From the NCBI GenBank assembly GCA_963402885.1, contig OY727103.1, positions 622,501-686,500 of the forward strand: a stretch of DNA of 64,000 bases, read 5' to 3'. The position numbers were made by a program, and so were the translations under genes. This stretch comes from Antedon bifida. Lineage: Eukaryota; Echinodermata; Crinoidea; Comatulida; Antedonidae. Each line of letters starts with the position of its first letter. The stretch's first letter is position 1. This document shows positions 1-13,400 of this stretch, in pieces. Below the pieces are notes generated by a model. The model was given only the letters and a program-made list of their open reading frames with translations, had not been told where the DNA came from and searched no databases.

Positions 1-31
1 TGAATAAAACAAAATAAAAACAAAAATGTAC

Positions 32-1425
32 CTGCATTGATTGAATACTGTAAAATAACACTATCATGTCGACTCTGTGGCGTCAGGCAGTGCGGCGTAG
101 AAAACTCGCTACCTATCATCGCGTAATACTTCAAGAAACGTGCGTTGCGTAAATCAAGATCTATAGTTTCTGCGAGTCGCAATACTGGCTGGTTAAAGTA
201 CAGTGAGCGACCTTCAGACAAAATGCCGCAACTTTTATGCTGGCTAGCGATAGTTCTTCCACCTTGGATAAATGCCCAATTGTCATAGTCAATCTGATGC
301 CTCTGAAACCTGTCTTTTAATATTGTCTAAAATAAAACAGAACTAGATTAATATCTATTTTATATTATTACTTATCAATCAGCATGTGTTTGTGTATGTG
401 ATAAAAAGTAAGTAAATTTTTCTTTTCTTTCTTTAAAAAAAAATTTATTTAGGCAAATTTCCAAAGATAACCATAAGAGAATTCATTCACTATCCTTCTT
501 ACAGGTGGCAATCCTGCTCACAAGACATATACACAAGATGCTCTACATTAACAAAGTCTTAATACAAGTCTTTGGGAATGGAGTTGTAAATTGTCATTAG
601 AAAAAATCCTGACATGACATGACTTGAACCCAGGACCCTTGGATTGGTAGCCGAGCATCACAACCACCAATTCACTACAAAACTCAACTCCACTTTTAAA
701 CAATAAAATGAAATACCTTCAATGTAGAACTACTCTCACAAAAGCTGCCATAAAATCCTGTATCACAGATGCATATTGGGTAATGGCAGGATCCATGACC
801 ACTGCACATTGCATAGCAACTAGGCCCTATCCTAACATCATCCAATGCCCACTGTTGGTTGATGGTATTGTTGGTGAAGAAATGTTGTTGAGCCCATCGT
901 ATTCTTGTTGCTCTAAAGGTATATAAACATAGGCACACATTTAAAGCTCTGTCTACACTATCAAACAAGTTTGACAAAATAAGTGTGATGTGCCTAAATA
1001 TGGTAGTGATGTGACATCATCATGTCCATATATATAGTTTGATAGTGTAGACAGAGCTTAACAGCAGGTTCATATAAAAATATAACCAGAATGGGAACAA
1101 AACTGTTTTTAATATTAGTTTAGTAAGTTTAAGTGAGATTCAAATATTGAAGGTCACTTCAATGAAGCTGTACATTTACTCTTTACTTCATGGTAAATAC
1201 TTAAACTTACCTAGTAATAGCTCGGTCTGGAATCGGTATAACAACTCGTCTCCAGCCCGGGTTGGCATAGTACGTGCTAGAAGGAGTGACTTCACCGTTA
1301 CACTCTGGGTGAGATGGTAGGCAATTCCTGACTAGGTGTTGCCAACTAATTCCATAATCAGTAGAATAAAGAAGGTCAATTGGTGTCATGACACTATCCC
1401 ATGATGCATCACAACCAACACTTAA
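32..1425 (-). CDS. RELN: Reelin exons 45-47: reelin repeat 7, cut by the window edge
   Basis: Exons: 1211-1425, 717-912, 32-326. Exon 45 reads LSVGCDAS and then [14 protein letters not shown]; the acceptor must be the AG that leaves TTAAGTG at the exon start, because the next AG, five bases further in, puts a stop in frame. Exon 46 holds [19 protein letters not shown] and the complete EGF 7 ([11 protein letters not shown]). Exon 47 ([31 protein letters not shown]) is the start of subrepeat 7B and ends at a GT donor (30-31). The remaining part of repeat 7, repeat 8 and the stop codon are outside the window. Confidence 0.92.
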
Positions 1426-4400
1426 CTTAAATTAAAATTAAGAAAATTTATAATCATTTTGTATTTCGTAAATATGATATATAAATTAATTAATATGTAA
1501 TGAGAATTAATTAATATTATTAAATATAACGTATCTTTTACAACAAAAAACAACTTAACTTAAAAAGGAAATTGATAATAAATTGTACTGCCACAATCAT
1601 TTCATATTTTAAAATATAATATAACTTTTTTAAGTAGTTTATATCAGCTTTAATTAAAAATTTAAAAAATAAACAAACCTTAAATTCTAAAACTGAACCT
1701 TTTTGAAGATGGATATCTGTAGTGGTTATCAGCGTATTATGAAGAGGATTCACTCCACCAATCAGTGACCAGCTATTAGGCCTGCCATCAGATATAGGAT
1801 TAAGTAGCCAATCAGCAACGCAGTAAGGTGCAAGCATAGTGTTGTCATGAAACAGCCATTGTTTACTGACCACGCCCTCTTCAAAGTTGTCAACGTGTGA
1901 ACTTGGTAAAACGTTTGAACCACCAATGAATATATTATCAATGACCCAGTCAGTCTGCCTGTGACCTTCATGCTTTGGTTGATGCCAACGAATACGCGTT
2001 CCATTGAACTTGGCTTCAGAAACTAGCGGTATGGAAACAAACCTACAATAACAAAATTATTTGAGTTAATTTTTTTCATTCAATAGTTCCAGATAAGCTC
2101 ACCATACCAACATTAAATCCTTGTATATTATGAAGAAACTGACTGAATGTAAAACCTTAACCATTTTTGAGAAATGTATAACGTATTATTATTTATCAAA
2201 ATATAATGAGTAAATGTACTTTTGCATATATATTTATTTTTTAAATATATATGCATTGAATTAAATCCATTGAATTTATTTTTTATACTTAGATAGATAT
2301 TTGAAGAAAAATGCTATTATTTTATTTATGTACTAATATACCTTTTTTTCCTTCTTGGTTGAATAAATATTACGAAAGGCAACGACTTAAAGACAATAAC
2401 TTACGTAGGATATTTATACTGATCATACAGCAGCTCCATCAAAGGGTTCCACACGATTCCTCCATTTGTTGAGTATTCCACGAGCACTCCTTGATCGCGG
2501 ATGCTCGGCCGAGATAAACAACCATATTTAAAGTAAAACTGGACATGCTCCGCTTGCACAAGGTCAAGATCATTGGTCACCAATTGCCGAATGCAGGCCT
2601 TTAATAAGACACAGATAAATGACTACATAAACAGTAGATAAATAAGGAAACAGTTGACTTCTGACCCTTCGACTAAATAAGTTTTCAGAATTCAAATTTT
2701 ACAAAGATTAACAGAATTTTTTGTTTTTTTAAAGAGTTGACTGTACATCCTAAAACAGAATTTTCTTATAGTTTGAATTGCTTTTCAAAGAGTTGACTGT
2801 ACATCATGAAATGTTAAACCAAACAAAACAATGACTCACTTTAACAAAATGAAGAGATTGTCCGGATGCCACAGGTCCACACTCATTGTCCACTTGAGCA
2901 CCATTTATTTTCAACCAATTCGTTTTCAGATAGGTTTCGTCCGAGAACATTTCCCTAATTTGAGTGGGGAGTGCAGATTTGGGTGCATTGCACTGTTTGC
3001 CCTTCCACCCATCATCACAACTGAAATTTAAAAAAAAATGTTTTGTATGAATACAATACCTGTGCATTTGTAGACAAACTAAATTAACCTAAGTAACTAA
3101 CTCCTTTTGAAACAATCACAAATATAAATATGAAACAATCATAATGACAAACACATTAACACATCCAAGAGAGGAGGCAGTCAATACAAGTACTAACTCA
3201 CTTGCCTCCTGATTCACTTAAAGGTCAGAACACTTAAGCTAAGAACAAACTCTGTTGTACAACATAATACTCACATGCAGCTAGCAATGTTACAGGTTCC
3301 ATGTCCAGAGCACATATTGGGGCAGTCAGGTCCTATGTACACATACCCTAGCGCCCAGGATTCACCTGTGGAATATCCACCTGGTTGGAGCCATCGGAAG
3401 CGGGTTGACTTAGACCTGTTTAATGAAAAATAAAACTTTAAACATCAAGTACTTTGATGACATGGATGGCGCAGGGTGTTAGACGTTGGACTATTGATTG
3501 TGAGATCGCAAGTTAAAATTCAAAAGCTTGTTACATTGTTTGTATCCTTTGGCAAGATACTTTACTTATGTTTGCCTCTCTCCACCCAGATGTATAAATG
3601 GGTACCTGGTATAGGTCAAAACACAACTGCGCAACATTTTGGAGTATGTTTCCAGACGTATTTGATCCAAAAAATGACTGGGGTAATAATGTGAAGTGTT
3701 TAAAGACTTTGTGCATTAGGCGCCAAATAAGATCGACGTATTATGAATAATACTATTATTATGCTATAACTTCAGACATTTTACAAGCTGTAAGAGAACT
3801 TGCCTTGAGTGAGCAGGGAGGTGAATAACTATTCTATTCCACCCATAATACTCATCAGCTGTGTATATTGTACCCTGTTGATACTTCACGCAATCCACTT
3901 GATTTGACATGCATTCCTTCTGAAGCAGGTTCCATGTCTTGCCCATATCAATTGAAAACTCAAGATTAATAGCTGCAAAGCAAATTGATCGACCATTTTT
4001 ATTTCAGAATAACACAATTAAAAAAAAAATCTTACTAAATAAAATGATAACAAATCAAACCTTTCAAAACAACTGCACTAAAATGTAACCAACAATTTGT
4101 AAAGCTACACTATCACACTTTATGTGACAAAAAATGATGTCATATCACTACCATATTTGGAGCACATGACACTTTTTTTTCTAACTTGATAGTGTAGCTT
4201 AACACTCAAGAGTTGTTACATCACCACATTTTGCATACAGTTGCAGAAACAGTCACCTACTAAGCCAATAAGTCTTATTAGCATAGTACAGAAGGATTAT
4301 TTTGTATTATCATTATTAACAAAATGACTGCTACCATTGAATACATTCTGCTTCTACCCTTGAGTACTTACAATAGCAATGTTGGGTCTCATCACAACCC

Positions 4401-7400
4401 ATAGCAAGTTCAAACTGCAGATATGTCAACTCATTAACTAGGACATCTGATGTGATGGTGTAGCGTTTCAACGTGTTGTCTGCAAAGCTAAGAACACGTC
4501 GCTCTGAACCACACACCTGCAAATAAAATACAAGTAGCGTGGTAGCTTGACTAATATTTTTGTTTACAACCAAACAGTGGGTTTTAAAGACAAGTACCTT
4601 GCTTCTTCTATAGATACCAAAACAGTACCACTACCCAAATCTAACATGAATTTTTAGAATATAATATACCTCTAATAGCTTGGAAATTGCACACATATAA
4701 TTTTCATTTCATATTTTGTGACAGAAGCCTACATCCAATTCAAAAGGAAGCGCTTATAGACTTCATCTAAAGCAATGTTTTATACTAACATATTCCCTGG
4801 AACTTCCAGGTGAAATCATCCAATTAGGATCCGTTTCAACAGGTAGTCCATTATCATCGTTTTGTACGCCATATTGGAAGTCCTCCGTCAGGGATCTCTT
4901 GCCATGGATATGACCACCAATATAGATCTAAAATAACAAGAAATTAAAATAAAGTTTTAAAAATTTAGCAAAAAAACAAACTACTGAATCATCATCATTA
5001 TCTTCCTATACTGTGCAGAACCTCATTTGAATGTAGTCGTACATGAATGCTCTCTATAGTACAGTACTTTAATGTCAGGTCAGTTGGAGACCTGATTTGT
5101 TGCTAAGGAGACTAACCTGATCAATGGCCCAATCCTGCCGGAATGTTCCATTAGTCGATGGTTGCCACCACCTGATACGAGAGGCGTTACGCTTGGCCTT
5201 ATGTGGCAGCTCCAATGCCATGTACATCACAGAGTTGTTTTTTTTGTTAAATCGCAACTCCTCAATGAGAATCCAAGATAAGCCGCCATCAGTTGAATAT
5301 TGCAACAGTACAGGATGGTCTGCCTTACCTTTGGTAGTTAGTTGGCAGCCAAGCTTGATGTAAAATTGTACAACACTGGAATACAAAGTAATTTAAATGA
5401 ATAAATGTCATCTGAGGTTAATACCTTAAGTTATGTCTACACTATCAAACTTTGTGACAAAAGAATGTGATGTGCCCATATGGACATGATGATGTCAAAT
5501 CACTACCATATTTAAGCATATCACACTTTTTTGTCACATGAAGTTTGATAGTGTAGACAGCCTTATAATTGTCTCCAAAGTATTGTTTTTATAGCAAAGA
5601 TGATCATCATATACTTACGTAGCAGTAGTTAGGTCCATGTCAGTCGTCACAAGTATTCGGCGGCCATTATTTGGAAAATGCATACTTTTGCCCGTTATCA
5701 GGATTCCACACTTTTCAGTCCTTTCTCCGCTACTCCATTGTATAAACTTTTGTTTTGATAATGGACCTAATAAGTCAGAGAAAAAAAACTTAATATTTGC
5801 AATACATGTCTTGTCTTTGTCCTGTCTTCATGTTGTTTCTAATGTACTGCACTAATGGGTGACCGGCAAACAAGCTTTACTCTTACGGTCATCCACATCA
5901 ACATTTGTTGTTTATCTTTTATGTACAATATTTGAAATGGTAAATACATTGAAATTGAAACATCAAAAGAAATTTACAAAAATGTATTTAAAATGTTATT
6001 TCAATACCTTCAAATGATTCTGTTAAGAAGACTGGGTTTTTCCTGGTAATTTGGCAATGTTTGCCAGAATACCCCTCATCGCACAAACAAGTCATGCTAT
6101 CCAAACAGAATCCATGTCCATTACAAGGACACATGTGACCAATGTACACTGTGTCCAGGCCCCAGGGCTTTGGACTTGCTGCACCTCTGCTGTAGAAGCC
6201 TTGCACCCATCTGAACCTCACTGACCTTACAGATTTAGGTAAAAACAAATTTAGACAATTTATTAATACAGAGAGGAGGACAAATATTTATTACAGTGTC
6301 AATGATCTTAGTACATACACATTTGCCTATATTTTTGGAAGTGGCATGAAATTGTACCTCAGTTGCAGTAGAATCTTTTTCAATTGTATGGGAAAGGGAA
6401 GAAACAGTGAGCTTTCTTAATCTATATTGTAACAATTATTGTCGAAATAAATGTGAATATGAATGGGCTAGATGTGAAAATTAAGTAATAAAAATAGGGT
6501 CTACACACAAGTACAAGTTTGTATAGTGAAAACTATATTATTAAAGAATACTTTGTATTACACTGTCTACACTATCAAACTAGTTTAACAAAAAAGTGTG
6601 ATGTGCCCAAATATGGTAGTGATATGCCCAAATATGAATATGATATCACCATGTCTATATATTATGGGCACATCACATTTGTTTTGTCACATAAAATGTT
6701 ATAGCGTAGACAGAGCTTTACACTCTATTGTAGTGAGTGAGTGGCTGAGCGGTTAAGACAGTGGAACCGTAATTACGTAGCCATAACATCGGCAAGGGTT
6801 CGAGGCTCACTCACTCCATGGTTCTGGTGATAGAACGAGTCTTCTCGGATAAGGACTATAAACCGTAGGTCCAGTGTACACAACTAGCTCGTGTGCACTT
6901 TAAAGAACCTAGTACATCTTTCGAGATGAGTAGGGGGTTACCCCGGTGTATTAGTACATCACAGCCACTGATCACCAACTGGGCCCTCTGGGAGACCAGT
7001 CTTTGACTGAAGAGGTTACCCAGTATAAATATATATTTCAATCAATCAACCTAAAGTTAAAATGTTTAAATGTACATTATTATAACTATTATAACTTATA
7101 TTTCAAATAATATTACAAACTTGATAGCTTACCCACAGATATGAAGACCTAACAAGCGAATACTTATTCTTTGCCAGTCAGGCGATTCGCCGCTGTAGTA
7201 AATACTGGGCATGTGTAGATTACGAGAACAGGCAGCGGATGTGAAGTTTGTTACGTAACAATTTGGACGAACTAAATCCCAATTGGTACCGTGATCACGA
7301 CTGTACTCGAGACGAACAGGATCATCTTCGGAGGAGTCTGACGTGCATCCTATGTTAATCTAGAAAAATACAAGAAAACAAATTTGTGTATTTGTTTTTT

Positions 7401-10400
7401 AACACACATTCAACAAAGTTATCTGTAATAAATAATTGTTATAAAAACTTACAATATTCTTTAAAATCCTTTATTAATACATCAAAACAAATTTGATAAA
7501 ATTAACATCAAGAAGGTGAGCAACAAAACAAACAAAAAACAACATCATAACTTTCAAAAACAATTAATTATGTCTCCTAAAAAAGGCGCAGTTAACATAA
7601 TTAACATCAATGAATTTGTCATTGTTATTTAAATAATCACAATAAATAGCTCCCTCTCTAACATTGCTATACAAATCATAACTTACACATTCAGATTCAT
7701 CAACATACATGACATTTGACCTGACATTTGACCTCTACTTACTTCAAATTGTATCAATGAGAAATCATCCACATGTACATCCGTTGTCATGGCGTAACGC
7801 TCACCTTCACTGCGATGGAACACCAAAGCTTTTCTGTTTTCAATTCTGAAACAACAATCAAGTTAAGTTTTGAAAATACCTGATAACATACAAATAATGT
7901 CACTGCTTCGAATAGTAGACGACTATTTTTATAAAAACTCACATACATATTCATCAACATACATGACATTTGACCTGACATTTGACCTTTACCTAGGACT
8001 CAACTATACATATTGTATTGTTGGTTTGGCATCTCAATCTAGAATCAATATTGATTTAATAGTAGAGCTTCTTTCTTTGATATACATATCATAAACACAT
8101 GGAATTTATTACCTTACCACATTGTTTCAAGCCCCAACACTTTCAAACCAACATATGACTCACACATAAACACTATGAGAGGAGGCAGCCTATACGAGTA
8201 GTACTCTTCGTCTCCTTATTTCACTTAAGGTAAACATCACTTAAGGTAAGCATCACTTAAGGTAAGCATCACTTAAGGTAAGCATCACTTAAGGTAAGCA
8301 TCACTTAAGGTAAGCATCACTTAAGGTAAGCATCACTTAAGGTAAGCATCACTTAAGGTAAGCATCACTTAAGGTAAGCATCACTTAAGGTAAGCATCAC
8401 TTAAGGTAATCAAGTATGTACCACGCACAATAAATTAAACGACCTAACGAGTTCCCACCGCCTAAGTTGTCACAAATCAAATTCAAACAACTTACGATTG
8501 TGCATTAGCATCTGTTTTATCACTGTTTGACGAGCAATAAGTCTGAGAGAACGAACCTCCTGGATGAAACAACCAGTTGGAACTAACATGCTCGTTTTGT
8601 TGAAAGTCATCACTAAGTATAACTGGTGCTTGGAGGTTGCCACCTACAACCACGTCATCAAGGGCCCACATCTGTTTATTGGCACCTACAAGACATTGAC
8701 TTACATATGTAATATATACCGTATATCCTCGGGTATAATCCCACTCCTACTTTATGTCTGATTTCACAAACAGGCAAATCCCTGGGTATAGTCCCAGTAT
8801 TGACTTTTGGTCAATCATTTTTCTTCATGAACCAGGGTTTCCTAGAGATGCAACGCAAGGATGCAATGCAACGCAACTGATTTGACCAATCACAGGCGGT
8901 GGAATATTCGAACAGTCGCTTTTGATTGGTCAACTTGCTTGCGTTGCATCTACGTCCTTGCGTTGCTTCTCTTGTGGGAACCAACCTTGAGAAAGAATCC
9001 TTCTCCGGATGCAAGTTAGAGGAAAGGATTTGTACACAAGAATTGGTAAGAAAGGGCGTTAACCTCATTATATCATAGGGGGATTTCCCATAACAAATTC
9101 TAGCTTGTATTTCTTACCATTGTGATTTGGTTGCCAGAATCTGAATCGTGTCCCATTATGCAACGCATCTGCAGGCAGTTGAAAGTTATAAAATTTCGGA
9201 CCCTCTGGTGTTCTGGAATAAATTTCTTTGATTGTTTTCCAATCGACGCCACCGTTATTAGAATACTGGACTAGAACACTATGACTACCATGTGCATCTT
9301 TTACATCGTCTACACAACCAAACCTCATAGTAAACTGAATGTACTCCATCATCCAGGCATTTAAGTCTGTTGTGGTAAGCATTCTTAAACCATCCTATTA
9401 AAAAAGAAAATAAAGAATACAGATATAGTATACTTCATGCAAGATATCAAAGAAACCTTTCTTATTTCTTATACTTTATTGTTTTTTTAAGGATCTTTCT
9501 TAACAGCTTTGCTTATTTTGAGTTTTCTTATCTATAACTTTGGTAATTTTGTGTACATAAGCTTATACTATGTTTAAGTTTATGGAATAAAACCATATTT
9601 GGTATTTATTGACTTTGAAAAACATGTGATGAAAAAATGACTGATTCTCGGTACTGTATCTGTAATTTGTCCAGTATATAGCCATATTCGGTGATACAGA
9701 GTCACATATGATGCCTGTATCATAGTCCATAGGTCCAACCTAACCTTAGCATAATACAGGCGTCACATGTGATACATACAGTATGTGACACGTATTACAG
9801 AATTTGCCTATGATTCTGGAGATGCGAAAATACAGTACAGAGAAACAAGTGATCAAACTGACCTTGTTAAAGACAGCAGCGTTACCAGACACCAAAAGCC
9901 CACATGTATTGTTGATTTCAAATCCATGCTGCTCTGTCCAATTTGAGGGCTGCAACTCTTTATCAAAGTTATCTTTTAACACTTTTTCTAAACTTTTAAC
10001 TGGCAAACAACCCTTACCACCATAACCAGTATCACACCTATCAAAAACACAACATTATTTTCAAAAATCTCACACACATCCAACAGTCACAAACTTTCCA
10101 TTTATAGGATGGATAAACTATTTAATAATTTATTGTGCTTATAAACTAAGTCTCAGTTGAGGCTAAGAGTCGTGAGTTACAACCCTGGCACTAGGTCAGG
10201 ATTGAACCCTGGACCTTGATTGGAAGGCAAGCATGTTAACCATCAAGCTACAGCTTTCACTACATTATTAACAACATACTGCTATTATTATCTGTATTAT
10301 TTCAAATCTGAAAGAAAACATTTTTTGTTCTTACTCGCATTTTCCATTATCACACTTGCCATGACCAGAGCAAACCCATGGGCAACCGTTGCCAAGGTAA

Positions 10401-13400
10401 ACATTATCCAATGCCCAGTTATCTCTGTTTGATCGAAACTGAGGTTGAGACCAGCGAAATCGTGTGGCTGGAGATCTTGAAAACAAAAACATTAGAAAGA
10501 TCTTTGTTATGGTAGGTTACAATTTCCTATAAACAATTTTACCTAAATGTAAAAATAATACTCTGAAACTTGCAGTTTTTGTCCTGTTTCCAGGTCCTGT
10601 GTTGTCCTGTTTTCTTTTTTAGTTTATGGGCTGCCTTATATAAGCTTTGCTTTTTTTGGATGTTGCCCGTCTTAGTTTAATCAAATTAATGTAAATTTAT
10701 TATTATGAACTTAAAGAGAAATCCAGAAATCAAACACAACTAAAGAACAAACCAGAATTGTCTTAAGGTCGCAAATTTAAATCATAATATAATAGGTTAA
10801 AATTTCCTATAAACAATTTTTAATCATGCACCTAAATGCAAAAATAGTACAGTTAACGCTCCTGAAATCAAACTCTCTGAAAACAACTAGGTCCCAAAAT
10901 CAATTTCATTCAGAGTGTTTGATTTTACTTAAATCATGATATCTTACAAGGCAGTTTTCGGGAGTTCAATGGTCACTCGTTTCCAGTTCTTGTAAAGCTG
11001 TGCAGTGTAGACACTCGCTGATTTGTACCGACCACACCCCATATCAGGAGGTAAACACTCCTGCGTTACCAGACTCCATGTTCTCCCCATGTTGACCGAG
11101 AACTCTAAGCGTACATCATTGTCATTTGGCAGAGTAAGCTGCTCGTTACATCCCATCAAAAGGTCAAACTGCAAGAAGGTGGATTCCTTGACCTCAAAGT
11201 CCCATGTCTCAGCATACCTTGGAACAGCTAATACAAGTTAACAAAATGTATTATTATTATTACTATTAGCAATATCAAAAACGATGTTAAGTATTGTGTG
11301 TGTCATACAGACAAAACAATTGCAGCTACAATTTAAAGTTGGGAGATTTTTTAAAGTAAACTGCCATTTCAATGAATCAATTGTATTCAAATTGTTATTA
11401 CTATGTTCTATTGCTTAAATATATGTACCAAAAATGAAAAGACCACAAATCAGTAAAACACGATGAAAGGTAAAACAAATAAAATCTCACCTTTTTCTCC
11501 TAGGAACATTTGTGTTAAGCCATCAGAGTGACATGCTACCTGACTGAGGCCTCCCATAATCATGTACCACTTATCTGTCTTAGGGTTCAAATCATCTTGG
11601 AAGCCGGATACTTTGGTATCATTAGCACCAATTAACACATTATCAAGCGCCCACTGGGCTCTTTTACTGTGACCTAAGTAAATAAGCAAGAATTATTATT
11701 GTTTGAAGGTTTGCTTGGCAAAATCAATATGTTGATATAAAGTATACTGAAAATAATGACAATGCTGTGGGTATCAGTGGCTGGATCTCAATGGATATAC
11801 AAATAAAATAAGCAAAAAGTTAAATCAAAACGATAAATCAAAACAATAAAGTAAAACAACCAAAACACTAGCCCTTCATCAGTGCAAGCAAGTGAACTAT
11901 ATATAAATACATAGTTCTGAAAACAGTTCTGTTGAACAGTTATAACAGAACTGTATACCTACAACGAAAGTTATGTTTGCAAGAGTAACAAAAAGATGTA
12001 ACAATCTGACTAAACTACATACCTCCGAGAGTGGATGTAGGCTGCCACCATCTAAACTTAGTGTCCTCTGTCTTAGCAGTCTGCGGCAGTTCAATGGTGA
12101 CCTGTTGCGGGTCATCTTTTAACATGAACGGGTTCAACTCTCGTAATGTGTTCCAATGGATACCGTTGTCATTTGTATACTGTACAATTACAGATTCATC
12201 TATAGACGTTGGTTCGTTGCATTTAAAACCTACGTCTGCGTTTCCAATTCGTATGTAAAACTGGAGAATCCTAAAAGTTATGGAAAGACAGGTTTAATAC
12301 AACACACACACAAGATAATTTGACTGACTAGACTGTGGACTTTTATGTTCGGTGTTTTGTCCAACATTAAGGGTACTTATTGCAATACTTATTTATTTAT
12401 TACAATTGGTAAGCCTTTCTGTTTTCTACATTGGTGTTTTTTTGTCTAACTACATCAGGGCCAGCTTCACTAAAAGTCTATGCGTTCCAAAATATATATA
12501 TATTACTGACTACTTTTTGTAATTAAGTGCAATGTCTGTGGTAGGCCTATGTCACCCTCAAAAAACAAAAAAATATTTTGTACACTTAAAAGTAGCATTA
12601 ATCTAAATGCCAACTTGATGTCAATGGCTACCAGATGTCTCTATGTTCCTGAACAAGTAGCAATAAGTATATACTTACTTTATTGTTGTAGTGTTCACAC
12701 TAGCAGTGACCGCTTCTCTTGGTCCATGTGATCCAAAATAAAGTGAATTTCCCATTTTTATTTGTCCACAATTTTGATTTAATTCAGTTCCGACGGTCTT
12801 ATCCCAGAAATTATGATTGTGTTTGTCAAACGGATCATTTAGACCAGGAAGGATACTCGTATATGGATTACAACTTTCTCCTAAGAGCATACAAAGCAAA
12901 CAAAGAAATTGAATAAAGCTCTGTCTACACTATCAAACTTTATGTGACAAAAAAGTGTATGTGCCCAAATATGGTAGTGATATGCTTAAATATGGTACTG
13001 GCATAGTATATCTTTCTTATTTATTCCAATATTGTTTAAATCTTAAAAGGAAGTAACTAAATGTTATTTTGAATTTGAATTGAATACGTGTGGATCACGG
13101 ATGTACCTACATGCAAAAAAAAGGTACAAAAATATCCCCAAGAAGAAACACAAAATAAAAGGAAAAGGAGGAGAGAAAGAGAAATAAATCGTATTTAAGA
13201 CAATTCATGAAATGGTGGTGTTTTTGTTTTGGCAGACTGTTCCATTAATGAACACATTCGTTTACTAACCTGAGTAGCCTATGTCACACACACAGCCTTG
13301 TTCAGTGCATACCCCATGTCCTTTACAATTCTGAGGGCAAGGAGTTCCAATGTACACTTCTCTAAGAGCAAATGCCGGAGCGTTTCTATCAAAATCTTGA

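Noticed and set aside
1207-1420. Acceptor of reelin exon 45 directly before TGTTGG
   Set aside because: It would place a stop in frame; the AG five bases upstream gives LSVGC, which matches human ISVGC.
6735-6815. A functional tRNA-Leu gene
   Set aside because: It is continuous with a conserved 230-bp SINE body and a CAAT-repeat tail.
8219-8410. CRISPR-like regular repeat
   Set aside because: The units are contiguous with no spacers and lie in an animal intron; it is a minisatellite.
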